Source: Actinomadura graeca (lineage in GTDB: Bacteria > Actinomycetota > Actinomycetes > Streptosporangiales > Streptosporangiaceae). Taken from it: a DNA stretch of 64,000 nt. The stretch is from the NCBI RefSeq assembly GCF_019175365.1, contig NZ_CP059572.1, positions 1,488,001 through 1,552,000 of the forward strand, in the 5' to 3' direction. Position 1 is the stretch's first letter; each line of letters starts with the position of its first letter. A model generated the notes under the pieces. The model searched no databases. It had not been told where the DNA came from and saw only the letters and a program-made list of their open reading frames with translations. The position numbers and the translations under genes were made by a program. Of the stretch, positions 7,980 to 16,510 are shown one piece after another.

Positions 7980-8945
7980 TCAGGGAACGGACGGGCCGCC
8001 CAGGAAGCGGCGGCGGCGGTCGTAGGGCCAGCCGTTGATCGCGCAGCCCTTCATCCCGAAGATCTGCTGCTGCATGACGGGCGCGGGACGGCCGCGTCCG
8101 GGGCACGTCATGTGCCCGAAGCCGAGGCGGTGGCCGACCTCGTGGTTGATCGTCAGCGCGTGGTACTCGTCGGGCCTGCCCCGGTAGTACGCCGTGAGCA
8201 GGAGCCAGCGTCTCAGGTTCACCACGACCTGCTTGCCCCCGCTGCAGTTGACCTTGCCCTCGGTCTCCAGCCCGTAGCCGCCGCAGAGCCTGTCGACCGT
8301 TCCAGGAGAGGCGAGCCGCACGACGAAGTCGTACGGGCCGGAGGCGACGCGCCTGAACGACCACTTCCCCGCCGCGGTCCATCCGCGCGGGTCCGCGAGG
8401 ATCTTGTCGACGCTGCTGGCGAAGGCCGCGGGGTCCTGCCGGAGGCCGCCCTCCACCTCCACCATGTAGCGCATCGGCTTGCCGTGCCCGTACACACGCC
8501 CGGTCGACGCCGGGCGCAGGAACTTTCCCGTTCCCTTCGCGGGGATGTACGGCGATTCGGGCGCGCCGAGGCCCGGCCCGGAGCCGGTCCGTCCGCGGTC
8601 CCCGCCCTGGCCCTTTCTGGACGAGGACGAACCGGACCCGGACCCGGAGCCGGTCGCGGACCGCAGGGCCAGCGCGCAGCCGATACCCACGGCGATGACC
8701 AGGGCGAGCGATGCCGTCCCCAGGACGAGGCCGCGCATCCGCGTCCGCCGGGCCCCTTCGAACTCGCGCTCCAGGGCGTCGCTGATGCCCTCGACCCCGC
8801 CCGGCGGCCGCCGCCTCGGGGGCGGGGCGGGCATGTTCACGGACATCTGCGCGGGCGTCGGCGCAGGCCGGGCGCCCCTGCGGTGGGACGCGGCCCGGCG
8901 GCGGCCCGTGCGTGATCGTGGAGGCTGCATGGCGGTGGACAGCAT
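7980..8945 (-). CDS. DUF3152 membrane-anchored protein with HExxHxxGxxH metalloprotease-like motif
   Basis: The product (321 aa from ATG 8945, preceded by GGTGGAAG) has a basic cytoplasmic N-terminus, one transmembrane helix (GLVLGTASLALVIAVGIG), a Gly/Ser linker and an extracellular DUF3152 domain. Near the C-terminus it reads NHEVGHRLGFGHMTCP. This matches the metzincin-type zinc site HExxHxxGxxH, with Glu in the catalytic position. Several cysteines (in LCGGYG, VNCSGG, MTCPG, KGCAING) may form disulfides outside the cell. DUF3152 is widespread in actinobacteria. The peptidase assignment rests on the motif only, and the substrate is unknown. Upstream starts at 8972 and downstream starts within the basic region are possible. 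Confidence 0.82.
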   Translation of the reverse strand: MLSTAMQPPRSRTGRRRAASHRRGARPAPTPAQMSVNMPAPPPRRRPPGGVEGISDALEREFEGARRTRMRGLVLGTASLALVIAVGIGCALALRSATGSGSGSGSSSSRKGQGGDRGRTGSGPGLGAPESPYIPAKGTGKFLRPASTGRVYGHGKPMRYMVEVEGGLRQDPAAFASSVDKILADPRGWTAAGKWSFRRVASGPYDFVVRLASPGTVDRLCGGYGLETEGKVNCSGGKQVVVNLRRWLLLTAYYRGRPDEYHALTINHEVGHRLGFGHMTCPGRGRPAPVMQQQIFGMKGCAINGWPYDRRRRFLGGPSVP

Positions 8946-9093
8946 GCCAGAAACTTCCACCGGAAAGATCATTTCCCAGCAATGCGCTGGGTACGCGGCA
9001 AATCCTCACAACTTGGACGCCGAGCGCGATTCCCGGTCCTCCCGGGCCCCTCCGGCCCGCCCCGCGCCCCGGCGCGCCTTCGCCTGACGGGTC

Positions 9094-9822
9094 TCAGGCG
9101 GTGCCGGACGCCGGGACGTAGGACGCGATGCCGCGGATGAGGATGTCGAGCCCGAACTCGAACCGGTCGTCGCCCGACCCGCCCGTCAGCTCGTCGACCA
9201 TGCCGGTGATGCGCGGGTAGCGGTCCACCGGCAGGGCCCTGAAGTACTGGCGGATCTCCTCGAAGTGGACGCGGAAGGACTCCCACGGATCCTCTCCGGG
9301 GGACCTCTTCGCCGTGTAGATCGTGTCCTCGACGGCGTCGGCGTCGAGGAACATCCCGAGCGTGTCGACGGCGAGGCCGGCGATCTTCGGTGGGACACCG
9401 CCGTCCAGCATGAGCGCGAGCTGCGCCTCGGCGATGGCCAACAGGTTCGGCCCGGTGGGGATCAGCCCCATCGACACCTTGGCGATGTCGCCGTGCGAGG
9501 TGTAGACGCGCCGGATCTCGCGCGCGAGCTCCTTCAGCAGCTCCTGCCAGTCCGCCGCGCCCGCCTCCGGCAGCCGCACCTCCCCGGCGACGTGGTCGAG
9601 CATCAGCTCGCGGAGCTCCTCCTTGCCCGAGACGTGGGCGTAGAGGGAGGCGGGCCCGGTGCCCAGTTCCTGGGCGACGCGGCGCATGCTCACGGCCTCC
9701 AGGCCCTCGGCGTCCAGGACGCGGACCGCGGTCGCGACGATCAGGTCCCGGCTGAGCGGCTGCCGCGCGGGCGCGGCCTTGCGCGGCCGGTGCCCCGGTG
9801 GTGTCGGCATCTCGGCGGCCAT
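9094..9822 (-). CDS. TetR-family repressor with tetracycline-repressor-like C-terminal domain
   Basis: The 242-aa protein has an N-terminal HTH (LIVATAVRVLDAEG, VSMRRVAQELGTGPASLYAHV) followed by an all-helical ligand-binding domain of the TetR_C type. It is divergent from an MFS exporter and almost certainly controls it, because the shared intergenic region holds two families of palindromes. ATG 9822 is chosen because GGGGAGG lies six bases upstream. The ligand is unknown but is probably an exporter substrate or a metabolite linked to it. Confidence 0.9.
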   Translation of the reverse strand: MAAEMPTPPGHRPRKAAPARQPLSRDLIVATAVRVLDAEGLEAVSMRRVAQELGTGPASLYAHVSGKEELRELMLDHVAGEVRLPEAGAADWQELLKELAREIRRVYTSHGDIAKVSMGLIPTGPNLLAIAEAQLALMLDGGVPPKIAGLAVDTLGMFLDADAVEDTIYTAKRSPGEDPWESFRVHFEEIRQYFRALPVDRYPRITGMVDELTGGSGDDRFEFGLDILIRGIASYVPASGTA

Positions 9823-9840
9823 GTCGGACCTCCCCAAAAG

Positions 9841-9879
9841 TCGCGATACATCTTGACTATCGCGAAACGCGATATATCG
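9841..9879. promoter_or_regulatory. TCGCGATA dyads at the tetR side of the divergent promoter
   Basis: TCGCGATA (9841-9848) and its exact reverse complement TATCGCGA (9858-9865) are separated by 9 bases. A second palindromic block, CGATATATCG (9870-9879), follows directly. The block lies 20-57 bases upstream of the tetR start, so it is well placed for autoregulation. Confidence 0.6.
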
Positions 9880-9907
9880 TCTCTATGGACGAGACGAACA
9901 GCGATCG

Positions 9908-9976
9908 CGAACATCGTACTTGACACGAACATCGTTCCCAACGTAGAACGATGTTCGTCCATAACGAACACCGTTC
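9908..9976. promoter_or_regulatory. Four-site GAAC-N3-GTTC operator array over the MFS promoter
   Basis: Four near-palindromes of the form GAAC-N3-GTTC occur at 9909-9919 (last arm GTAC), 9927-9937, 9946-9956 and 9966-9976. Their centres are 18, 19 and 20 bases apart. Sites 2 and 3 together form a perfect 12-bp inverted repeat with an 8-base spacer (CGAACATCGTTC and its complement). A TTGACA -35 box at 9920-9925 and a weak -10 (TAGAAC, 9944-9949) are covered by sites 2 and 3. The fourth site ends just before the AAGGAGG ribosome-binding site of the MFS gene. Repressor binding here should block transcription. Confidence 0.7.
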
Positions 9977-9991
9977 TTAAGGAGGCATCCC

Positions 9992-11746
9992 ATGAGCGAG
10001 ACAGCGGTGTCCAGGCCGGGGACGGACGGCGGGGCGGGCTACCGCTGGCGCTGGGCCGCCCTCTTCGTGATCCTCGCCGGTGAGGTCATGGACATGCTCG
10101 ACGTGCTGGTCACCAACGTCGCGGCCCCCACGATCCGCGGCGAGCTGGGCGGCTCGGCGAGCACCGTCCAGTGGCTCGCCGCCGGCTACACCCTCGCCAT
10201 GGCGGTCGGCCTCATCACCGGCGGCCGCCTCGGCGACCTGTACGGGCGCAAGCAGATGTTCCTGGCCGGCGCGGCCGGGTTCACGCTCGGCTCGCTGCTG
10301 TGCGGCATCGCCGCCTCCCCCGGGATGCTGGTCGGCGCGCGCGTCCTGCAGGGCCTGTTCGGCGCGCTGATGCTGCCGCAGGGCATCGGGATGATCAAAC
10401 AGATGTTCACGCCGAAGGAGATGGGCGCCGCGTTCGGCATGTTCGGGCCGATCATGGGTCTGTCGTCGGTCGGCGGCCCGGTGCTGGCCGGCTGGCTCAT
10501 CGACGCCGACCTGTTCGGCACCGGCTGGCGGATGATCTTCCTGATCAACCTGCCGCTCGGCGCCGCCGCCGTCCTCGCCGGGCTGAGGTTCCTGCCCTCG
10601 GGACGCTCCGAGCACGCCTCCCGGCTCGACCTCACCGGCGCCCTGCTCGCCTCCCTCGGCGCGGGCCTGCTGATCTACCCGCTGGTGCAGGGCCGCGAGC
10701 TCGGCTGGCCGCTCTGGACGTTCGGCATGATGGGCGCCTCGCTCGCCGTCTGGGCCCTGTTCACCTGGTACGAGACGCGCAAGCAGCGCGCGGGCGGCGA
10801 CCCGCTGATCGTCCCGAGCCTGTTCCGCAAGCGCGGCTTCACCGGTGGCCTGGTCGTCGGCCTGGTGTTCTTCTCGGGCATGGCGGGTCTCGGGCTCGTG
10901 CTGGCCCTGTTCTTCCAGATGGGCCTCGGTTACTCCCCGCTCAAGGCCGGGCTGTCGCAGATTCCGTGGTCGGTCGGCATCATCCTCGGGTTCGGCGCCG
11001 CCCAGGCCGTGCGGCGCTTCGGCCGCAAGGTCATCCACGTGGGCACCGCCGTCATGGCCGCGGGCATCGTCGGGTTCTACGCCACCCTCCAGGGCGCGGG
11101 CATCGACGTCACGCCGTGGCAGCTCATCCCCGCCCTGATCGTGACCGGTCTCGGCATGGGCCTGCTGATGGCGCCGTTCTTCGACATCGTGCTGGCGGGC
11201 GTCGAGCCCGAGGAGACCGGCTCGGCGGGCGGCACGCTCACCGCGATCCAGCAGCTCGGCAGCGCGCTCGGCGCCGCCGTGCTCGGGACGGTCTTCTTCG
11301 GCCTGCTCGGCGGCCAGGTGGCCGGCGCCGCCGACGACGGGGCGGGCGCGCTGCGCCGTGACCTCGCCGCCGCGTCCGTCCCGGCCCCGCGGCAGGACGC
11401 CATCGTCGCCGGGCTGCGCGCCTGCGGCCGCGACCGCGCCGCCGCGGAGGACGCCGCCGCCGTCCCGGTGTCCTGCACACGGCTGGACGGTGAGGTCAGG
11501 GCCGCCGCCGGCGCGGCGCCGGCGTCCGCGGCGGCGATCGGGCAGGCGGTCGGCAAGGCCGGGGAACGGTCCGCCAAGACCGGGTTCAGCGACGCCATGA
11601 AGGCGACGCTGTGGATCGAGGTCGGGCTCCTCGCCCTCACGTTCCTCGCCGCGTTCCTCCTTCCGCGCTACGCCCGCCCCGAGACGGACGGCCTCGCCGC
11701 GGAGGAGGGCGCCGGACACGCCGACACGGTGTCCGCCACCGCCTAG
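9992..11746 (+). CDS. DHA2-family MFS multidrug exporter (14 TM, EmrB/QacA type)
   Basis: The 584-aa membrane protein has the DHA2 drug:proton antiporter hallmarks. These are the first helix with LDVLVTNVAAPTI, motif A in GGRLGDLYGRKQMF, and motif C-like GPVLAGWL before helix 6. About 14 hydrophobic helices are visible. Between the last two helices there is a long Ala-rich loop with two or three cysteines (about residues 445-530), which is unusual in length. It probably exports a drug-like or endogenous compound across the cytoplasmic membrane. A strong AAGGAGG precedes the ATG. Regulation by the divergent TetR is expected. A paralogue at about 36.4 kb is frameshifted. Confidence 0.92.
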   Translation: MSETAVSRPGTDGGAGYRWRWAALFVILAGEVMDMLDVLVTNVAAPTIRGELGGSASTVQWLAAGYTLAMAVGLITGGRLGDLYGRKQMFLAGAAGFTLGSLLCGIAASPGMLVGARVLQGLFGALMLPQGIGMIKQMFTPKEMGAAFGMFGPIMGLSSVGGPVLAGWLIDADLFGTGWRMIFLINLPLGAAAVLAGLRFLPSGRSEHASRLDLTGALLASLGAGLLIYPLVQGRELGWPLWTFGMMGASLAVWALFTWYETRKQRAGGDPLIVPSLFRKRGFTGGLVVGLVFFSGMAGLGLVLALFFQMGLGYSPLKAGLSQIPWSVGIILGFGAAQAVRRFGRKVIHVGTAVMAAGIVGFYATLQGAGIDVTPWQLIPALIVTGLGMGLLMAPFFDIVLAGVEPEETGSAGGTLTAIQQLGSALGAAVLGTVFFGLLGGQVAGAADDGAGALRRDLAAASVPAPRQDAIVAGLRACGRDRAAAEDAAAVPVSCTRLDGEVRAAAGAAPASAAAIGQAVGKAGERSAKTGFSDAMKATLWIEVGLLALTFLAAFLLPRYARPETDGLAAEEGAGHADTVSATA

Positions 11747-11889
11747 GCCCCCGGCGGCCCCCGGCCCCGCGATCCCCGGAGCACCCTCCGGAGACACCGA
11801 CCGGTCCCGGCAGCCCCGGGAAGGGAGACGGCCCGCGGCAAGGGCGTGCGTTCCGAGATCGGACACCCGCCCCCGCCGTGGGCCTTTCG

Positions 11890-11942
11890 CCGTCCGGGCC
11901 GCCGGGCGGCGGGCACGGCGGCGGGCCGGGCGGCCCGGACGG
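11890..11942. terminator. 14-bp perfect inverted repeat between convergent genes
   Basis: CCGTCCGGGCCGCC (11890-11903) and its exact complement (11929-11942) flank a 25-base GC-rich loop. It lies between the MFS gene and the convergent oxidoreductase gene and probably terminates both transcripts. Confidence 0.65.
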
Positions 11943-11967
11943 CGGCGGGCACGGCCGGGGACGCGGG

Positions 11968-12894
11968 TCAGAGCTGGGCGAGGACGTCCGACGCCAGGAG
12001 CGCGATGTGGTCCAGGTCGCGCATGTCGAGCACCTGGAGGTAGACGCACTCGGCGCCCAGCTCACCGAACGCGCCGATCTTCTCGACGATCTCGGCGGGC
12101 GTCCCGGCGAGGCCGCCCTCGCGCAGGTCCGCGACGTCCTGCCCGATGGTCTCGGCGCGGCGCCGCACCTCGGCGTCGTCCCGGCCGCAGCACACCGTCT
12201 GGGCGACCGAGTAGGCGAGCGGCCTCGTCCGGCCCCGGTCGCGGCAGGCGGCGCGGACGCGGCCGAACGCCGCGGCGGTGTCGTCCGGCGTCTGGAACGG
12301 CACGTTGTACTCGTCGGCGAACTCGGCGGCGAGCCTCGGCGTCCGCTTCGCGCCGGTCCCGCCGATGATCACCGGCGGGCCGCCCGGCCGGGCGGGCTTC
12401 GGCAGCGCGGGCGAGTCGGCGAGCGTGTAGTGCTCCCCCGCGAACGAGAACCTGCCGCCCTCCGGCGTCCGCCACAGGCCCGTGACGATCCGCAGCTGCT
12501 CCTCCAGCCGGTCGAACCGCTCGCCGACGCTCCCGAACGGGATGCCGTACGCGGTGTGCTCCTGCTCGTACCAGCCCGTGCCCAGCCCGAACTCGACGCG
12601 GCCGCCGCTCATCCGGTCGACCTGCGCCACCGCGATCGCCAGCGGCCCGGGGAGCCGGAACGTCGCGGCGGTCACCAGCGTCCCGAGCCGGATCCGGCTC
12701 GTCTCGCGGGCCAGCGCGCCGAGGGTCACCCAGGAGTCGGTCGGACCCGGGTCCCCCGCGGAGCCCAGCATCGTGAGGTAGTGGTCGGACCGGATGAACG
12801 CGTCGAAGCCCAGCTCCTCGGCGGCCTTGGCGACCGCCAGCTGTGTCTCGTAGTCCGCGCCCAACTGGGGCTCTGTGAAGATCCGAAGTCGCAT
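11968..12894 (-). CDS. LLM-class F420-dependent oxidoreductase
   Basis: The 308-aa protein is a luciferase-like monooxygenase-fold enzyme of the F420-dependent group. It starts MRLRIFTEPQLGADYETQL, with the beta1 strand and an Ala/Glu-rich helix that follow the family pattern. It contains GFDAFIRSDHYL, RIRLGTLVTAATFRLPGPLA and the GRVEFGLGTGWYEQEHTAYGIPF segment diagnostic of this class. A conserved PPVIIGGTGAKRTPRLAAEFADEYN follows. The cofactor is probably F420 and not FMN, based on the actinobacterial context and subfamily pattern. The substrate is unknown. It converges on the MFS exporter, and there is no evidence that the two work together. Confidence 0.9.
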   Translation of the reverse strand: MRLRIFTEPQLGADYETQLAVAKAAEELGFDAFIRSDHYLTMLGSAGDPGPTDSWVTLGALARETSRIRLGTLVTAATFRLPGPLAIAVAQVDRMSGGRVEFGLGTGWYEQEHTAYGIPFGSVGERFDRLEEQLRIVTGLWRTPEGGRFSFAGEHYTLADSPALPKPARPGGPPVIIGGTGAKRTPRLAAEFADEYNVPFQTPDDTAAAFGRVRAACRDRGRTRPLAYSVAQTVCCGRDDAEVRRRAETIGQDVADLREGGLAGTPAEIVEKIGAFGELGAECVYLQVLDMRDLDHIALLASDVLAQL

Positions 12895-12960
12895 GCGCCC
12901 ATCCTCGTACGAAGCCGTCCACGGACGTGCACCGGACGCCCGCCCCGGGTCCCCGCCGCC

Positions 12961-14385
12961 TCAGTCCTCGGCGCGGCGGCGGCGGTGGCGGCGGCCGAGG
13001 CGGGTCAGGGCGAAGCCCGTCCCTACCATGACCAGCGCGATCTCCAGGACGACCCCGGTGCGGGTGCCGGTGAGCGAGAACCCGGCCGCCTTCGGCGGGC
13101 GCGCCGGCTGCTCCACCGGGCCGCCGGACGGGGGCACGGCCCCGTCCGGGACGGCCTCCACGTGCGCGACGGGACGCGCCGCGACATCCTTCTCCACCGC
13201 CTTCTCCACCGCGCCGGCGCCGGTCTCGGGCGCGGGGAGCGGCCGTTCGGGCGCGCCGGTCGCGGGACCGGCGGCCGCGTCGGTGATCGTGGTGCGGGCC
13301 ACGGCCCTGTTGTTGGCGGAGTTCAGGTCGATCGTCGACGTCGTCGCCAGGGACGGCGACTCCAGGACGGTGCCGGCCCGGGCGGTCGCGTCCGGCATGA
13401 CCTTGGTGCGCAGCGTCCGCTCACGGCCCGGCCGCAGCGACCCGATCGTGCACGTGTAGCCGGTGCCGCGCGGGACGCACGCGGTGTCCCGCCCGACGAG
13501 CCTCGCCGCCCCCTCCGACTGGACGACGACGTCCTCGGCGGTGGACGGGCCGAGGTTGCGCACCTTCGTCTCGTAGGGGATCGCCGAGCCCGCACGGGCC
13601 GTGACCGGACCCGTCTTGGACATGGCGAGGTCGGCGGTCCTGGCGACGCGCACCGCCGGGAACATCCGCTTCGTGCGCGCCTTGCCCCACCTGGCCCTGC
13701 CGCGGCTCCGGATCGTCCGTCCCGCGTCGGCGCCCTTGGAGACCTTCGCGGTGAGCACGCCCGCGATCGTCTGGCCGGGCTCGACGACGCCCAGGCGGCA
13801 GACCACGCCGCGCTCGGCGGCGGAGCAGTTCGGCTGCCCCGACACGAACTTCAGCGTCCTCGGGAGCCTCGCCGTGAACACCGCGCGGTGGGCGCGGCCC
13901 CGCTCCTTGGCGCTGCCCTTGGTGGTCACCGCGAACGGCCAGTTGTACGTCCCGCCAGGGATGACCGGCGTGCCCGGGCCGTTCATGCTGAGCAGCACGG
14001 CCTCGCCCTTCTTCTTGCCGTTCGCCTTGGGCTTCGCGGCCGGGCGGGGCTCGGCGTGCGCCGCCTCGGGCTTGGCGTGCACCTTCGGGTTCCCATGGGC
14101 CTTGGGCTTGGCGTGGGCCCTGGGCTTGCCGTGCGCCTTCGGCTTGGCATGGGATTCGGGCTTGGTGTGGGCCTTCGGCTTGGCCTGCGCCTTCGGCGCG
14201 GGGGGCTTGGGCTTGCCGGGCGCGGTCCCGCCGTCCTTGTGCGGCCGCTTGTGCGCGACCGGGACCGGGCCCTCGGCGACCGTCCCGCCGGCCGCGTCCT
14301 GCATCGGGACGGCGCCCAGCAGCGGAGCCGCCGCCAGCAGCACGAGACCTCGCGCGCCGATGCGCTCCCTCGCGTTCCGGAACAT
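12961..14385 (-). CDS. Secreted surface protein with KPKAH repeats, DUF11-like domains and C-terminal anchor
   Basis: The 474-aa protein has a signal sequence (ARGLVLLAAAPLLGAVP). Residues 58-127 are Lys/Pro/Ala/His-rich and built on imperfect KPKAH hexads (AKPKAH, GKPRAH, AKPKAH, GNPKVH). Two beta-sandwich, DUF11-like domains follow (about 135-250 and 250-350; the second has LAMSKTGPVTARAGSAIPYETKVRNLGPSTAEDV). A Pro-rich stalk, a hydrophobic helix (VVLEIALVMVGTGFAL) and a terminal RRHRRRR tail complete it. No LPxTG is seen, so it is probably held by the C-terminal helix. The basic repeat could bind teichoic acid, nucleic acid or metal; this is inference. Confidence 0.8.
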   Translation of the reverse strand: MFRNARERIGARGLVLLAAAPLLGAVPMQDAAGGTVAEGPVPVAHKRPHKDGGTAPGKPKPPAPKAQAKPKAHTKPESHAKPKAHGKPRAHAKPKAHGNPKVHAKPEAAHAEPRPAAKPKANGKKKGEAVLLSMNGPGTPVIPGGTYNWPFAVTTKGSAKERGRAHRAVFTARLPRTLKFVSGQPNCSAAERGVVCRLGVVEPGQTIAGVLTAKVSKGADAGRTIRSRGRARWGKARTKRMFPAVRVARTADLAMSKTGPVTARAGSAIPYETKVRNLGPSTAEDVVVQSEGAARLVGRDTACVPRGTGYTCTIGSLRPGRERTLRTKVMPDATARAGTVLESPSLATTSTIDLNSANNRAVARTTITDAAAGPATGAPERPLPAPETGAGAVEKAVEKDVAARPVAHVEAVPDGAVPPSGGPVEQPARPPKAAGFSLTGTRTGVVLEIALVMVGTGFALTRLGRRHRRRRAED

Positions 14386-14455
14386 CGTGGCCCCCCGTGG
14401 CCTGCGGTTTCATCGATCAGATCCGTTGTAGCGACCCCCCGGTCCAAGCGCTAGC

Positions 14456-14476
14456 GTAACGTCGGCGTGTCGTTAC
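14456..14476. promoter_or_regulatory. GTAACG-N9-CGTTAC dyad in a divergent intergenic region
   Basis: GTAACG (14456-14461) and CGTTAC (14471-14476) form a 6-bp inverted repeat with a 9-base spacer. It sits between the divergent surface-protein gene and the DUF1906 gene. It looks like a binding site, but no regulator is encoded next to it. Confidence 0.35.
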
Positions 14477-14586
14477 CGACAGTGATATCAGCGGTCGTCG
14501 GCACGCCAATATCCGAGATTTCATGCGACCGTAAGGGAACAACCGCTTGAATCGGTGGTGACCTGAATACGGGGCGTGGAGGTGGG

Positions 14587-15612
14587 ATGGCGGTCTTCGG
14601 CGTCGACTACGCGTGGGGGCGTCCGGGCGTGGCCGCGCTGAAAAGCGCAGGCGCGAAGTTCGTGTGCCGGTACCTGTCGCACGACACCACCGGCAAGAAC
14701 CTGACCCGGGACGAGGCGGACGAGCTCTCCGGCGCCGGGCTGTGGCTCGTGGTCGTCTGGGAGTCCACCGCGTCGCGCGCCCTGGACGGCCGGGCCGCCG
14801 GGGAGGCCGACGCCCGCGACGCCGCCGCCCAGGCCGAGGCGCTGGGCATGCCGGAGGACCGGCCCATCTACTTCGCGGTCGACTTCGACGCCACGTCCGG
14901 GCAGCAGCCCGCCATCAACGCCTACCTCGACGGCGCCGCGTCCGTCATCGGACGCGGGCGGGTCGGCCTGTACGGCGGCCACGGGCCGGTCAAGCGCGCC
15001 TTCGACGCGAAGAAGATCACCTACGGCTGGCAGACGTACGCCTGGTCCGACGGCAAGTGGGACGCCCGCGCCCAGCTCCAGCAGTACTCCAACGACCACG
15101 ACATCAACGGTGTCAGCACCGACTACGACCGCGCCGTGAAGAGCGACTACGGGCAATGGCGCGTCGGCGCCTCGCCCGAGGGAGACGACATGCCCGATTA
15201 CGTGTCCGTCGGCATCAAGACCGCCCAGCAGCTTCCTCCCGGCAAGTGGACGAACGTCAACTGGAACGTCGACTACTCCGACGCCGAGCACCAGCACTCC
15301 GACGGAGGCGGCCCGAGCGTCCTGACCGGGTCGGCGCGCTACGCGCTGAGCGCGGCCCTGACGGTCGGCGGCGTCCCCGCCGGCACGCTCATCCAGGCGC
15401 GGGTCGTCGAGGTCGAGATCGCGGACACCGACAAGTTCGAGGCGGGCCCGATCCAGGACTTCGTCGCGGTCGGCGAGCAGACGAACGTCCTCTACGGGCT
15501 CGCCGCCGACACCGTCCGCGAGGACCACCGCGTCCGGCTCCAGCTGGTGCAGCACGGCCAGGCCGCCGCCACCCTCACCAGCGGCAGCGCCAAGGTCTTC
15601 TTCTGGCGCTGA
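14587..15612 (+). CDS. DUF1906 (Rv2525c-like glycoside-hydrolase-like) protein
   Basis: The 341-aa protein has an N-terminal TIM-barrel-like DUF1906 domain of about 195 residues (VFGVDYAWGRPGVAALKSAG, FVCRYLSHDTTGKNLTRDE, RPIYFAVDFDATSGQQPAI). These are the features of the Rv2525c/glycoside-hydrolase-25-like family thought to act on cell-wall polymers. A second, beta-rich domain of about 130 residues follows and is not one I recognise. No signal peptide or Tat motif is visible, which is unusual for a presumed wall-active protein; Rv2525c has a Tat signal. GGAGGTGGG precedes the ATG directly. It could be a lysin-like or cytoplasmic protein. Confidence 0.82.
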   Translation: MAVFGVDYAWGRPGVAALKSAGAKFVCRYLSHDTTGKNLTRDEADELSGAGLWLVVVWESTASRALDGRAAGEADARDAAAQAEALGMPEDRPIYFAVDFDATSGQQPAINAYLDGAASVIGRGRVGLYGGHGPVKRAFDAKKITYGWQTYAWSDGKWDARAQLQQYSNDHDINGVSTDYDRAVKSDYGQWRVGASPEGDDMPDYVSVGIKTAQQLPPGKWTNVNWNVDYSDAEHQHSDGGGPSVLTGSARYALSAALTVGGVPAGTLIQARVVEVEIADTDKFEAGPIQDFVAVGEQTNVLYGLAADTVREDHRVRLQLVQHGQAAATLTSGSAKVFFWR

Positions 15613-15675
15613 CCCACCCCCGGCCCCGGCGCCTGCGGTGCCGATCGGCGCGGGCGGCGGGACGTGTGGGCGGTG

Positions 15676-15978
15676 TCAGAACAGGTCGTCGCCGGGCTCG
15701 GCGGCGGCGCGGGCGGCGTTGGCGGCGTTGTGCAGGACGCTGGTCTGGATCTCCATGTGACGCAGGATCCGCCGCTGCTGCTCGCGGACGTCACGGAACA
15801 TCCGGAACCCCACGACCGACAGGGCGGTGATGACGATGAGGAGACCGGCGTTGACGAGCACGAGCAGCTCCGCCCGGCCGTGGTCGACGGCCACCAAGGC
15901 GAGCCCCGCGACAGCGGACACGGCGCACGCCGTGACGGCGCACACCGCCGCCCCGACGCAGGTGGCGCCTTCGCGCAT
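15676..15978 (-). CDS. Small membrane protein, two helices
   Basis: The 100-aa protein has two predicted transmembrane helices (about residues 5-30 and 37-58: VGAAVCAVTACAVSAVAGLALVAV, then LLVLVNAGLLIVITALSVVGF). An Arg/Gln-rich amphipathic C-terminal tail follows (REQQRRILRHMEIQTSVLHNAANAARAA). It has no recognised family. ATG 15978 is chosen because GGGGAG lies six bases upstream; the longer frame adds only basic residues. Its function is unknown. Confidence 0.65.
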   Translation of the reverse strand: MREGATCVGAAVCAVTACAVSAVAGLALVAVDHGRAELLVLVNAGLLIVITALSVVGFRMFRDVREQQRRILRHMEIQTSVLHNAANAARAAAEPGDDLF

Positions 15979-16102
15979 CGCCGTCTCCCCTTCGCGCAGG
16001 AGCCGGGACGCCCTTGACCTGTCCCGGCATCTCAAGTCTGCCCGGCTGTCAGGGCCCGCAACAACCGGTCAGTACCGGAAAGTCTTCAGATCGCAGAAAA
16101 AC

Positions 16103-16489
16103 TCACCGGCCACCCGGCTCTCCGTAGAGCGCGCGCAGGAACGCCAGGGCCATACGTCGCTTCTCTCCCGGATTGGCCCGCAGGTCGGCGAAGTAGGCGT
16201 TCAGCTCCGACAGCTCGCGCAGTGCCTCGTCCGGCCCGCCCTTGAGCGATAGCCCGAGGGGCTCCATCCCCTCCCCGACCCGCAGAAGATCACCCGGCCG
16301 CCACTGCAGGGCGTTCTCGATCGAGCTGCGGGTACGCGCCTGCGGCCAGCGGTCCCCCGCCTCCAGGTTGTAGATCGTCTTGACCGTGACCCCGGCCCGT
16401 TCCGCCAGTTGCTCCTGGGTCAGACCGAGAGACCCACGCCGGGCGACCACGTACTTGGCGACCCGCTCCCGGTCCACCTCTCCAGCCAT
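16103..16489 (-). CDS. XRE-family helix-turn-helix regulator
   Basis: The protein (128 aa from ATG 16489) has a clear XRE/Cro HTH near the N-terminus (SLGLTQEQLAERAGVTVKTIYNLEAGDRWPQ). A C-terminal helical part without known domain follows (LNAYFADLRANPGEKRRMALAFLRALYG). Two longer in-frame starts exist (16501, 16522), and none has a clear ribosome-binding site. It is divergent from a small membrane protein, across an AT-rich spacer full of short dyads, and it may regulate that gene and the NACHT gene beyond it. Confidence 0.8.
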   Translation of the reverse strand: MAGEVDRERVAKYVVARRGSLGLTQEQLAERAGVTVKTIYNLEAGDRWPQARTRSSIENALQWRPGDLLRVGEGMEPLGLSLKGGPDEALRELSELNAYFADLRANPGEKRRMALAFLRALYGEPGGR

Positions 16490-16510
16490 GGTGCCCAGCA
16501 TGACGGAAAC

